Assembly (NCBI GenBank): GCA_019347795.1
Contig: JAHWKS010000253.1
Span: forward strand, 1 to 7,337
From: Planctomycetota bacterium
Lineage (GTDB): Bacteria; Planctomycetota; Planctomycetia; Pirellulales; Pirellulaceae
DNA: 7,337 nucleotides
Direction of reading: 5' to 3'
Part shown: piece by piece, positions 1-6,152 of the stretch
How the letters are laid out: every line of letters starts with the position of its first letter
Numbering within the stretch: position 1 is the first letter of the stretch
Program-made: the position numbers and the translations under genes
The notes under the pieces: model-generated
What the model was told of the DNA's origin: nothing
Seen by the model: the letters and a program-made list of their open reading frames with translations, nothing else
Database searches by the model: none

Positions 1-855
1 GCCTCGCTTCCGCTCCACGCCCCCCTTCTCCAGCTCCAGATCGTCGATCTCCGGTACGCGACCAGCCCCGTGCACCACCAGGTCCGCTTCGATCGTCTCC
101 TCTCCACGCTCGGTTGCCGCACGGATGACGAGTTGCTTCCCGTTCTTCTCAATCGCCTTAAGGTCCGTGTTCAACCGGACGTCGACGCCCGCTTCGCGCG
201 TGGCGGCCACGAGTTGGTCCACCAGGTCCGGGTCGAAGTGCTTCAGCGGTCGATCGCTACGGTGAAGGATGATTACCTGCGCCCCGGCCTGCGCCGCCAC
301 GTGCGCGAACTCGAAGGAGATGTAGCCGCCGCCGATGAAGACGACTCGCCGCGGGAGCGCCTCCAGCTCCAGGAACTGGGTGCTTGTAGTCACGTGCTCC
401 TCGCCGGGAATATCCAGCGGCCTGGGCTTGGCGCCGCTGGCGATTAGAATGTGACGCGCAGTCAGCACCTCGTCGCCCACTTGAATGGCGTTTCGATCGA
501 CAAACCGGGCGCGGCCGTGAAAGACGGCGATCCCCGCCTCCGAGAACCGCGTCTCCGTGGACTCGGGCACAGGGTCCGTGAAGCTGCTCTTGAAGCGGAT
601 CAATCCCGGCCAATCCAATCGGACGGGGGCGCCGGGGGCGAGCAGGCCTTTTTCTGCGTCGCGAGCGTGCCAGTCCACGAGCTCCGCGGCCCGCACGAGC
701 ACCTTCTTGGGATCACAGCCGCGCAAGGCGCACGTGCCGCCGAAAGGGCGGGAGTCGATCACGGCGACTTCCCAGCCGGACGAGCGGCACTTGCTGGCCG
801 GCGAAGACGCCGCGCTTCCCGTGCCGATCACGATCAGGTCAAAGTTCACTGGCAT
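1..855 (-). CDS. FAD/NAD(P)-dependent disulfide oxidoreductase, partial (C-terminus beyond window)
   Basis: The protein belongs to the class I pyridine nucleotide-disulfide oxidoreductases (mercuric reductase, glutathione reductase and lipoamide dehydrogenase relatives), cytoplasmic flavoenzymes that pass electrons from NAD(P)H through FAD to a redox-active disulfide. The 285 visible codons show, in order: FAD-binding GTGSAA (residues 11-16); GGTCALRGCDPKK (39-51) with the redox-active pair C42 and C47; ILIASGA (136-142); a second Rossmann motif GGGYIS (175-180) for NAD(P)H; and GAGRVPEID near residue 268. The basic H-R at the end of the second beta strand after GGGYIS hints at NADPH preference (inference). 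Family length is about 450 residues, so the dimerisation domain is cut off by the window edge. The ATG at 855 is preceded by GGGGAG (863-868, minus strand) at a good distance. The specific substrate cannot be assigned. The gene is divergent from the DUF3179 gene, with a 320-nt gap between them. Confidence 0.93.
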   Translation of the reverse strand, partial: MPVNFDLIVIGTGSAASSPASKCRSSGWEVAVIDSRPFGGTCALRGCDPKKVLVRAAELVDWHARDAEKGLLAPGAPVRLDWPGLIRFKSSFTDPVPESTETRFSEAGIAVFHGRARFVDRNAIQVGDEVLTARHILIASGAKPRPLDIPGEEHVTTSTQFLELEALPRRVVFIGGGYISFEFAHVAAQAGAQVIILHRSDRPLKHFDPDLVDQLVAATREAGVDVRLNTDLKAIEKNGKQLVIRAATERGEETIEADLVVHGAGRVPEIDDLELEKGGVERKRG

Positions 856-862
856 CGAATTT

Positions 863-868
863 CTCCCC
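863..868 (-). promoter_or_regulatory. Ribosome binding site of the oxidoreductase
   Basis: GGGGAG on the minus strand lies 7 nt before the ATG at 855. It fixes the start, which is also the start that places the GxGxxA FAD motif at residue 11, as usual for the family. Confidence 0.75.
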
Positions 869-1030
869 AACGCTGGAAGACGGCGATCGCCGCGTCGTAA
901 GCGACGTCGACAATTCGCAGGTTCTCCAATGCTGCAACGCCTGTGCCGCTGTGCCGCTCGATGTGGCCGTGCAACCGGGTTCCCAACGAAAGTTCGCGTG
1001 AAGAGCAGCGAAGCGATTTCAGCCCCGCAT

Positions 1031-1046
1031 TGTGAGTCAAGTCACA
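1031..1046. promoter_or_regulatory. CRP-type operator (perfect TGTGA-N6-TCACA)
   Basis: The sequence TGTGA GTCAAG TCACA is the exact core palindrome recognised by CRP-family regulators. Its centre (1038.5) lies about 30 nt before a TACGAT at 1069-1074, a spacing that matches class II activation (site centred near -41.5) of a plus-strand promoter reading into the DUF3179 gene. It could also act on the divergent oxidoreductase. The palindrome is directly visible; the regulator's identity is inferred. Confidence 0.65.
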
Positions 1047-1068
1047 GACCGTGTCGGGCTGGACCGGG

Positions 1069-1074
1069 TACGAT
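1069..1074 (+). promoter_or_regulatory. Possible -10 element of the DUF3179 promoter
   Basis: TACGAT matches four of six bases of the sigma70 -10 consensus and sits at the position expected for a promoter activated from the CRP-type site at 1031-1046. No good -35 hexamer is present, as is common for class II activated promoters. Transcription would start near 1080, leaving a leader of about 95 nt. Confidence 0.35.
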
Positions 1075-1175
1075 TGGCTTGGATAGAAGCATTGTTCACG
1101 GAGCGGGGTTTCGGCGGCTATGCTGCACGAAGCCCGCAGGTTTGGGGGAGTTTGTCTTAGGCGCGAGATACAACC

Positions 1176-2147
1176 ACGTCCTTTCGCATTCGCCTCCTGG
1201 CGCTTCTCGCCCTGGTCGCTTTGGCGCCTCATTTCGGCGGCGCTGTTTACGCCCAAGAGCCGGCGTTTGATCCGCAGGTGGTGATTCCCCGGGCCATGCC
1301 CGCCATCATCAAGGCGCCGACGGATTCCGCCGAGGAGGCGAATCAGTGGTTGAACGAGGCCGAGCTGGTGCTCGGCGCGACGGTCAACGGCCAGTCCCGC
1401 GCCTATCCGATCAACATGCTTACGGGCGCGCAGCGGGAGATCATCAACGACCAACTGGGCGGGCGGGCCATCGCCGCCACCTGGTGACACCTCTGCCACA
1501 ACGGCATCGTGTATGCCTCTCGCGTTCAAGGACAAGACCTGACCTTTGTCGTCTCAGGAATGCTCTGGCAGCGGAGCCTGGTGATGATGGACCTGGAGAC
1601 CGGCAGCCTCTGGGCTCATCTTTTAGGACGGGCCATGCGGGGCCCGCTTCAAGGAGAAGAGTTGGAGCGCCTTCACTCGGTGATGACCGACTGGAAAACG
1701 TGGCGCGACGAGCATCCAACCACCACCGTGCTGAAGCTTTCTCGCACGGCGGAAGAGTACCAGCGCACCTTCTATCGGGATTCTTCGCAATTTGTGCTCG
1801 GCATCGCCGAAGGAAACGCCGCCCGGGCCTGGCCGTTTGATCAACTCGTGCGGCAGCCGGTGGTGAACGACGAATTCGCCGGCAAGCCGCTCTTGATCGT
1901 CTTCGTTCAAGGAAGCAGCACCGCGCTGGCCTTCGACGGGCGCTACAACGGCCATACGCTCACGTTCTCCAACGTGGGTGGCGAACTGATCGACGATCGG
2001 ACCGGATCGCAGTGGGACCCGGCCAGCGGGAAAGGGGTGGCGGGACAGCTCAAGGGCGCCCAACTGACGCCGGAGGTCGGCGTCGTGTCCTACCGCCGCG
2101 CCTGGCGCGACTTCCATCCCCAGAGCACGTACTGGCGCGCCGAGTAA
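1176..2147 (+). CDS. Exported DUF3179 protein with in-frame TGA (candidate selenoprotein)
   Basis: DUF3179 proteins have no established biochemical function. The frame begins with an arginine-containing n-region and a Leu/Ala-rich hydrophobic core ending VYA-Q (cleavage near residue 26), so the product is probably exported. The domain follows: IAATW, then TGA at codon 104, then HLCHNGIVY, then VSGMLW, TGSLWAH, a W-x-x-W segment, and a C-terminal repeat-like half with TGSQWDP and a final FHP. In the family the TGA position is normally Cys in T-[WY]-C-x-x-C. C107 is the only cysteine in the whole product. Both sides of the TGA are in one frame and neither shows decay. No ATG, GTG or TTG lies between the upstream TAG (1158) and the signal peptide. 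I use ACG at 1176 (giving M-S-F-R-I-R-L-L) as the nominal start; ATT at 1188 is an alternative, and TTG at 1221 would break the signal peptide. The stop is TAA. Family assignment is firm; recoding and the start are inferred. A pseudogene is the alternative. Confidence 0.8.
1485..1487 (+). other. In-frame TGA, proposed selenocysteine codon
   Basis: This TGA replaces the first cysteine codon of the conserved C-x-x-C of DUF3179, giving T-W-U-H-L-C (codon 104, resolving Cys 107). Replacement of a redox cysteine by in-frame TGA with an intact downstream frame is the standard signature of a selenoprotein gene. TGA is used as a real stop by the lipoprotein (4662-4664) and the GT-C gene (2160-2162), so general reassignment of TGA is excluded. 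A single third-position substitution from TGC or TGT would look the same. Confidence 0.6.
1503..1517 (+). promoter_or_regulatory. Candidate bacterial SECIS stem-loop
   Basis: GGCAT (1503-1507) and ATGCC (1513-1517) are perfectly complementary and enclose the 5-nt loop CGTGT. The loop begins 20 nt after the TGA and has G at its second position. Both agree with the known bacterial SECIS pattern: a hairpin immediately 3' of the UGA, apical loop roughly 16-37 nt away, and a conserved G among the first loop bases. The stem is only 5 bp and its downward extension is poor. A competing TGCC/GGCA hairpin (1494-1506) exists, so this is support rather than proof. Confidence 0.4.
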
Positions 2148-2159
2148 AAGCGTTCCGCT

Positions 2160-3881
2160 TCAGCCTCGGCCGTCAGCACCCGAGGCGTCACGGGCCGGGG
2201 CGTCGCGGCGCCACGCCGCCACGCATAAGCAGGCGAACCAGGGTGCGAATTCGATCCACGTCACAACGTAATCGAAGAACGCCTGCCCGCCATACGAGGT
2301 TCCGCCGACCGGACCTTCGGGATAGTGATAAGCCAGCCAGAACCGCAGGTAGTACGCGAATGCGATTCCCGAAACCGCCCACCAGGCCCTGCCCCGAGCA
2401 AAAGGGAGCAGCGGCAGCGCCCAGGTCCAGTACCACGGGTTTTGTGTCGGCGAGAGCAGCCAAAACCAGGCCAGCGTAAGGAAAGCCGCTTCCAGGAAAG
2501 AATCGAGGCGACGCCGCCGGCTCGCCCGCCATGCCAGCCCGAGTGCGACAGCGAGAAACGCAACGGACGTGAACGCGCGCGTTACAAGAAAAGCCGCCAT
2601 GCCAGCATCGACGGCCAGGCGAGACGCGAGCGGCTCGATGAGCGCCTTACGCCACGCATCGGGAACGACCGCAAACCAAACCTCGCTCGAGCCGGCTGAG
2701 GCGCCGGACGGACGCAAATTCTCGACCAGCAGCATGAACAGGAAGTCGTTCATCTCCCACCGGGTCATGAAAACCGCCAAGCCGGCCTGAGGCGATTGCG
2801 GCGACGAGGCGGCCGCCGGCTCGGTCAATAACATCGGCGCCAGCAAGACGCCGCTAACCGCCAGCGCGATCAGGCCGAGCTTTACTGCATGTCGCCAGCC
2901 GACTTGCACAAACGCGACGCCGACCAGCAGCGGAACGAGAACGACGCCGTACAGCTTCGCCCCCACCGCCAGTCCTAAGAAAACTGCTCCCGCAGCGCCC
3001 CACAGCGCAGGGCGTCGGCAGCGGCTGTCGAAAAGCGATTTCGCCGTGAGCCAGACGGCCGCCGTGGTGAAGCAAACGGCAATCGCATCCAGATGACCGC
3101 TGTTGGCGAATTCCTTCAGCACAAGGGGACACCAGGCATAGGCGATCACCCATGCCGGATGGCGGCCGGCCATCCGCAGCAGCAACCACACCAGATAAAT
3201 CGTCGCCCCGTCGAAGAGGAGCAGCACGGCCTTGAAAATGGTCACCCGCTGAAACACGGATGCGCCGGCGGGGATGGTCCACTCAGCCATCGCAAACACG
3301 ACCTGGCTGACCGGCGGGTAAACGGTGGTAAGCTCGCCAAAATGAATTCGCTGCAATGCCTCTCCCAGCGACGCCGAGCGGTCTCGCAACTCCGCCAGAT
3401 GTCGCAAGTCGGCGGGTAGCTCGCCGTCGTCTGCGTCTGCGGCCCGCACCTGCTCCGGCGCGTAGCGAAAAGGGTTGACGCCGTGCGCTGCCGCCGCGCC
3501 GTCCCAGAGATAGCGGTAGACGTCAATCTCCTGGATCGGCTCGGAGGTCAACAGCGCCAGGCGAAAGACGATCGCCGGCACGATGATGGCCGCGGCAAGG
3601 CGGCGATCCGCGCGACACTTGACGCCCAATGCGATCGCCGCCGTGTACAAGGCGAAGCAAGCCGCAAAGAGAGCAAGCACGGCCAGGAGCGGGCGCTCCG
3701 TAAACCCCTCGCCGAAGACGAACCGATGGCTCAGAACGGCTACTGCCGCATACAGAACCACCGACGCGCCCCCCAGCGCGACCAATCCCCGGAAGGAAAC
3801 ATCGGCATCCCGACTCTGTGTGAGGTTCGCGGCTCCCATGGCCGGCGCCGCTACCGTGTCGTGTGTGGTCGTTGTCCCCAC
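2160..3881 (-). CDS. Polytopic GT-C type glycosyltransferase (polyprenol-phosphate-sugar dependent, MptB/GT87-like)
   Basis: This 573-residue integral membrane protein has about a dozen hydrophobic segments, the first three near residues 32-50, 63-87 and 96-112. After the third comes EIDVYRYLWDG (118-128) followed by HGVNPFRY (133-140), the acidic luminal or periplasmic loop motif typical of membrane glycosyltransferases that take sugar from a polyprenyl-phosphate donor (mannosyltransferase MptB and GT87 relatives). D120 is the likely catalytic base. Length and topology fit the family. GTG at 3881 is preceded by GCGGGAAG at a reasonable distance and gives a 31-nt overlap with the upstream glycosyltransferase gene, suggesting translational coupling; ATG at 3839 is the alternative start. 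The stop is TGA. Donor sugar and acceptor cannot be read from the sequence. Class assignment is good; the exact subfamily is less certain. Confidence 0.85.
   Translation of the reverse strand: MGTTTTHDTVAAPAMGAANLTQSRDADVSFRGLVALGGASVVLYAAVAVLSHRFVFGEGFTERPLLAVLALFAACFALYTAAIALGVKCRADRRLAAAIIVPAIVFRLALLTSEPIQEIDVYRYLWDGAAAAHGVNPFRYAPEQVRAADADDGELPADLRHLAELRDRSASLGEALQRIHFGELTTVYPPVSQVVFAMAEWTIPAGASVFQRVTIFKAVLLLFDGATIYLVWLLLRMAGRHPAWVIAYAWCPLVLKEFANSGHLDAIAVCFTTAAVWLTAKSLFDSRCRRPALWGAAGAVFLGLAVGAKLYGVVLVPLLVGVAFVQVGWRHAVKLGLIALAVSGVLLAPMLLTEPAAASSPQSPQAGLAVFMTRWEMNDFLFMLLVENLRPSGASAGSSEVWFAVVPDAWRKALIEPLASRLAVDAGMAAFLVTRAFTSVAFLAVALGLAWRASRRRRLDSFLEAAFLTLAWFWLLSPTQNPWYWTWALPLLPFARGRAWWAVSGIAFAYYLRFWLAYHYPEGPVGGTSYGGQAFFDYVVTWIEFAPWFACLCVAAWRRDAPARDASGADGRG
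2163..2186. terminator. Possible terminator hairpin between convergent genes
   Basis: GCCTCGG (2163-2169) and CCGAGGC (2180-2186) form a 7-bp GC-rich stem with a 10-nt loop, beginning 15 nt after the DUF3179 stop. It lies within the last codons of the convergent GT-C gene. No T-run follows on the plus strand, so it is at best a weak or factor-assisted terminator. Confidence 0.3.
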
Positions 3882-4639
3882 CAGTGCTTCCCGCCGTACC
3901 TGGCGATGGTGTAGAGAATCTTAGCGCCTGCCGTGATGGTTCCGCTGACGGTTCCGCTGATCTTGCTCACGCCGATTCGCCGCCGATAAGGAACGGGAAT
4001 CTCCAGCGTTGGCACACCCGCGACCGCGGCCTTGATCTGCATCTCGACGGTCCAGCCGAAGTTGCGGTCCTGCATCATCAGGCGACGCAAGGCGTCATAA
4101 TTGATCGCCCGGAACGGCCCCAAGTCGGTGTACCGAGATCCCCAAAACAGCCGCATGAGGAAGCACGCCAACTTGTTGCCATAGATGCTCTGCGGCGGCA
4201 TGGCGCCCGGTTCACGATTTCCCAGGAGCCGCGAGCCGAGCACGAATTCGGCCTCGCCGGCGAAGATGGGGGCGACCAGCGCCGGGAGCAGCTCGGGATG
4301 ATCGCTGTAGTCGGCGTCGAGAAACACCACGACGCGGGGCGCCGTACCCGTGGCCTCGACGAGCGATTCCAGATACGCAAGCCCCGCCAGGCACGCGGCG
4401 CCGTAGCCCCGTCGCGATTCGGCGACCACCACGGCGCCGTGTTCCCGCGCGATCGCGGCGGTGGCGTCGGTCGAGCCGTTATCCACCACGATCACCTTTC
4501 CCACCTCCGGCAGGTCGCGCAGCACCAGCGGAAGCGACGCCTCTTCGTTGCGCGCCGGAATCACCACCGCGACTTCGCGAAGATGCGGCCGGCCGATGTC
4601 GGCCGCGACGCGGGGCTGCAATGGATCGAGCGACATCAT
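3851..4639 (-). CDS. Family 2 glycosyltransferase, polyprenyl-phosphate sugar synthase-like
   Basis: This is a GT-A fold enzyme that probably moves a hexose from a nucleotide sugar, likely to polyprenyl phosphate at the cytoplasmic membrane face. Visible motifs from the chosen start: VAVVIPARNEE (23-33), VDNGSTD (about 52-58), the metal-binding DAD in FLDADYSDHP (108-110), FVLGSR (about 132-137), DLGPFRAI (from 172) and a C-terminal RRRIGVSKISGTVSG segment, as in dolichyl-phosphate glucose/mannose synthase-like proteins. There is no C-terminal membrane anchor. Length is 262 residues. The ATG pair at 4639/4636 and GTG at 4657 are all possible starts, because the frame is open further upstream into the lipoprotein gene; GTG 4657 sits two bases after GAGG. 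The gene follows the lipoprotein stop by 22 nt and overlaps the GT-C gene, so the two transferases likely form a donor-synthesis and donor-use pair. Confidence 0.88.
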   Translation of the reverse strand: MMSLDPLQPRVAADIGRPHLREVAVVIPARNEEASLPLVLRDLPEVGKVIVVDNGSTDATAAIAREHGAVVVAESRRGYGAACLAGLAYLESLVEATGTAPRVVVFLDADYSDHPELLPALVAPIFAGEAEFVLGSRLLGNREPGAMPPQSIYGNKLACFLMRLFWGSRYTDLGPFRAINYDALRRLMMQDRNFGWTVEMQIKAAVAGVPTLEIPVPYRRRIGVSKISGTVSGTITAGAKILYTIARYGGKHWWGQRPHTTR

Positions 4640-4661
4640 GAGATGATCGGTCTTCACAACC

Positions 4662-4916
4662 TCAGCGAGAGCCGGAGCCTTGGAGCATCGGCGCCGACCG
4701 GGCGCCCGATCCGCTCGGCGGCGCATAGGATGGTTCGGTGTACGTCGGCGCGGACGTCGGCGGCGGAGTGTACGCCGGCGCCGAGTACGAAGGATTCACA
4801 TACGACGGCGCCGAACAACTGCCGCCGCGACAGCCGCGATCATGCGAACAGCCAATCGCCATCAAACCAGCGGACGCCACGATCACTCCCCCTAACAGCC
4901 AACTAGTCCTCTTCAT
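4662..4916 (-). CDS. Small Pro/Tyr-repeat lipoprotein
   Basis: An 84-residue predicted lipoprotein with MKR, a hydrophobic stretch (residues 6-21) and a lipobox-like AIGC with C23 as the acylation site. Two further cysteines follow in C-x5-C-x4-C spacing (C23, C29, C34). Next comes a run of pentapeptides of the form P-x-Y-x-x starting at P37, P42, P47, P57 and P62, with a degenerate unit at P52, then a Ser/Gly tail. ATG at 4916 is chosen because AGGA lies 6 nt upstream and the signal sequence begins there; the open frame extends upstream to 5081 but that part is unsupported. I do not recognise a family. It is probably membrane- or outer-envelope-attached, and lies immediately before the two glycosyltransferase genes, so it could be their substrate or a structural partner (inference). 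The stop is TGA. Confidence 0.8.
   Translation of the reverse strand: MKRTSWLLGGVIVASAGLMAIGCSHDRGCRGGSCSAPSYVNPSYSAPAYTPPPTSAPTYTEPSYAPPSGSGARSAPMLQGSGSR
4719..4808 (-). repeat. 15-bp coding repeats (P-x-Y-x-x pentapeptides)
   Basis: Six consecutive 15-bp units inside the lipoprotein gene encode PSYVN, PSYSA, PAYTP, PPTSA, PTYTE and PSYAP. Five keep Pro at position 1 and Tyr at position 3; the fourth has lost Tyr. The units are degenerate at DNA level, indicating an old, selected repeat rather than a recent slippage expansion. Confidence 0.8.
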
Positions 4917-4932
4917 TGCGAATCCTTTCAGG
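4917..4932 (-). promoter_or_regulatory. Ribosome binding site region of the lipoprotein
   Basis: On the minus strand AAAGGA precedes ATG 4916 by 6 nt (TTCGCA). This is the strongest translation signal in the minus-strand cluster and fixes the start inside the longer open frame. Confidence 0.75.
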
Positions 4933-5012
4933 TTAACGCCCCGCGCCTCTTCGCGCAGAGCGATGGCAGAACATCCTTGTTCGTACTTTCGACCGCGATC
5001 CGCCCCCTTCTC

Positions 5013-5028
5013 TGTGAGGAGCGTAACA
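5013..5028. promoter_or_regulatory. CRP-type operator with one mismatch
   Basis: TGTGA GGAGCG TAACA matches nine of ten bases of TGTGA-N6-TCACA. It lies in the 116-nt gap between the DUF547 stop and the lipoprotein start, about 100 nt before the latter, where a promoter for the lipoprotein-GT2-GT-C genes would be expected. It is weaker than the other two sites and is reported because of the repeated pattern. Confidence 0.4.
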
Positions 5029-5032
5029 CTGG

Positions 5033-5899
5033 CTACCGGCGCGACGCGCTGCGGGCCGCTGATCGATCGTTCAGCCCCCAATCGTAGTCGAGGTAGGAAA
5101 CGCGGGCCGTCCCGCTTTGGGAGAGCCGTTGAGCCTGCTCATCGGGCAGGTAGGGCGAGATCCGCCGCATCTGCTCGGCCTGATTCGCTCCGAAATCCTC
5201 GGCGAACCACTGCAGAATCGGCGAAACAAAAAGCGTATTCCGGGCCGCGTCGTAATGGAATTTACTCTGGTCGGCGAAGAAAGCCCGGGCGTTGCGAGTC
5301 AACTGCGTCTCGAGTTGCTGCGGGGTATACGCTTCGTTCAGCAGCCGAGGACACCCGATCGACGCACAGACGATCGCGAAGTGAATCCTCGGTTCGCCCA
5401 TCTTGCGCAGGATTTCGTGCTCGATCTGATGGAGTGAGTAGCCGCGGCCGGCCACGAGCAAGTGCAGGTCCTTCCAAATGTGATATCCAAACAGCTTGGG
5501 GGTGTGATTGCGGATGCTGCTCGTCGGGTACTCTCGCAAGATGCCTTTGACCGTGACCGCATTGTAGGCGTTGATCCAGTACGCGATTTGCGCCGCTCGG
5601 CCGGCCTCCGGTCCGAATGAGGCCGCTGAGAGGTGCGCCCAATACCGGTCGAGGGCTTGTTGGTCGGCAGCCGAACCTTTCCAGCCGGTGTAGTTCACCA
5701 TTCCTTCCGAATCGACGTACTTTCGCAGCAGGCCGTTCCATAGCGAGTGGTCGATTTGACTTACCGGAGTCCGCTGCGCCGCGGGGACGTTCGCCCCAAC
5801 ATTGACGGTCGGCCCCGCCAGGCAAGACGCGGCGCCAGAATACGCTCCGAGGCTTAAGGCGGCCCCGAAAGCTAAGATTGTCGGCCAGAAACGATTCAT
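5033..5899 (-). CDS. Exported DUF547 domain protein
   Basis: DUF547 is a widespread bacterial and plant domain of unknown biochemistry. The 288-residue product starts with a signal peptide (MNRFW, hydrophobic to about residue 22) ending GAASCLAGP; signal peptidase I cleavage after A28 is most likely, though C26 could be an acylation site. The domain shows AYWINAYNAVTVKGIL (106-121), GYSLHQIEHEIL (153-164), HFAIVCASIGCP (173-184, with conserved C178 and C183), LQWFAEDFG (229-237) and the terminal DYDWGLN (271-277), all hallmark positions of the family. ATG 5899 is preceded by AGAGGAG ending 7 nt upstream. It is the most upstream member of the minus-strand series, 116 nt before the lipoprotein. 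Family call is firm; function is unknown, and the C-x4-C is compatible with redox or metal chemistry (inference). Confidence 0.93.
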   Translation of the reverse strand: MNRFWPTILAFGAALSLGAYSGAASCLAGPTVNVGANVPAAQRTPVSQIDHSLWNGLLRKYVDSEGMVNYTGWKGSAADQQALDRYWAHLSAASFGPEAGRAAQIAYWINAYNAVTVKGILREYPTSSIRNHTPKLFGYHIWKDLHLLVAGRGYSLHQIEHEILRKMGEPRIHFAIVCASIGCPRLLNEAYTPQQLETQLTRNARAFFADQSKFHYDAARNTLFVSPILQWFAEDFGANQAEQMRRISPYLPDEQAQRLSQSGTARVSYLDYDWGLNDRSAARSASRR

Positions 5900-6152
5900 T
5901 GCGCGACTCCTCTCGCGGATATCCTTGACCGTTCGCGCGAAGGCCGTCGCACGGCGTTCGCTCCCACGCGCAGATCATCACAAAAAGCGCGATTTCCGTC
6001 CGTGAACCCGTCCACAAATCAGGCGGAAAAAGCTGGGCCGTTAATCGCGCGCTGCATTCGGGAATGATCAACGTGTCGCCAACCTGACCGAACAGGCCGA
6101 ACGAAGATCGCTTTCCTTGCGCGTGCAACATGCAGGCCGCGTAATGCCCAGG

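Larger units (their letters stand above)
856..1175. other. Divergent intergenic region with a CRP-type site
   Basis: This 320-nt stretch separates the divergent oxidoreductase and DUF3179 genes. It holds the ribosome binding site of the oxidoreductase (863-868), a perfect CRP-type palindrome (1031-1046) and a possible plus-strand -10 element (1069-1074). Open frames crossing it on either strand show no recognisable protein features, and I see no RNA gene. Confidence 0.6.

Noticed and set aside
1221..1487. Stand-alone 88-codon gene starting at TTG 1221
   Set aside because: It is the N-terminal part of the DUF3179 frame, begins inside the signal-peptide core and ends at the in-frame TGA; the downstream part is in the same frame and completes the same domain.
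1485..1487. TGA reassigned to Trp or Gly in a non-standard genetic code
   Set aside because: The lipoprotein and GT-C genes both end with TGA at natural C-termini, and no other gene in the window contains an in-frame TGA.
1494..1506. TGCC/GGCA hairpin as the SECIS element
   Set aside because: Its loop (ACAAC) has no G and begins only 10 nt after the TGA, too close for the known bacterial geometry; the GGCAT/ATGCC hairpin fits better.
846..1535. 229-codon minus-strand open frame
   Set aside because: It runs antisense to DUF3179 and through the intergenic region into the oxidoreductase start, with no recognisable domain or ribosome binding site; explained by high GC content.
1509..2147. Separate gene starting at GTG 1509
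   Set aside because: The GTG encodes the Val of the conserved GIVY segment within the domain, has no ribosome binding site, and would lack the domain's N-terminal half and signal peptide.
3863..4906. 347-codon plus-strand open frame
   Set aside because: It lies antisense to the glycosyltransferase and lipoprotein genes, is rich in Arg, His and Gly, and shows no domain; it is a shadow of the GC-rich opposite strand.
4662..5081. Longer 139-codon version of the lipoprotein
   Set aside because: The extra 55 residues overlap the DUF547 end and would place the signal sequence internally; ATG 4916 has a strong AAAGGA upstream.
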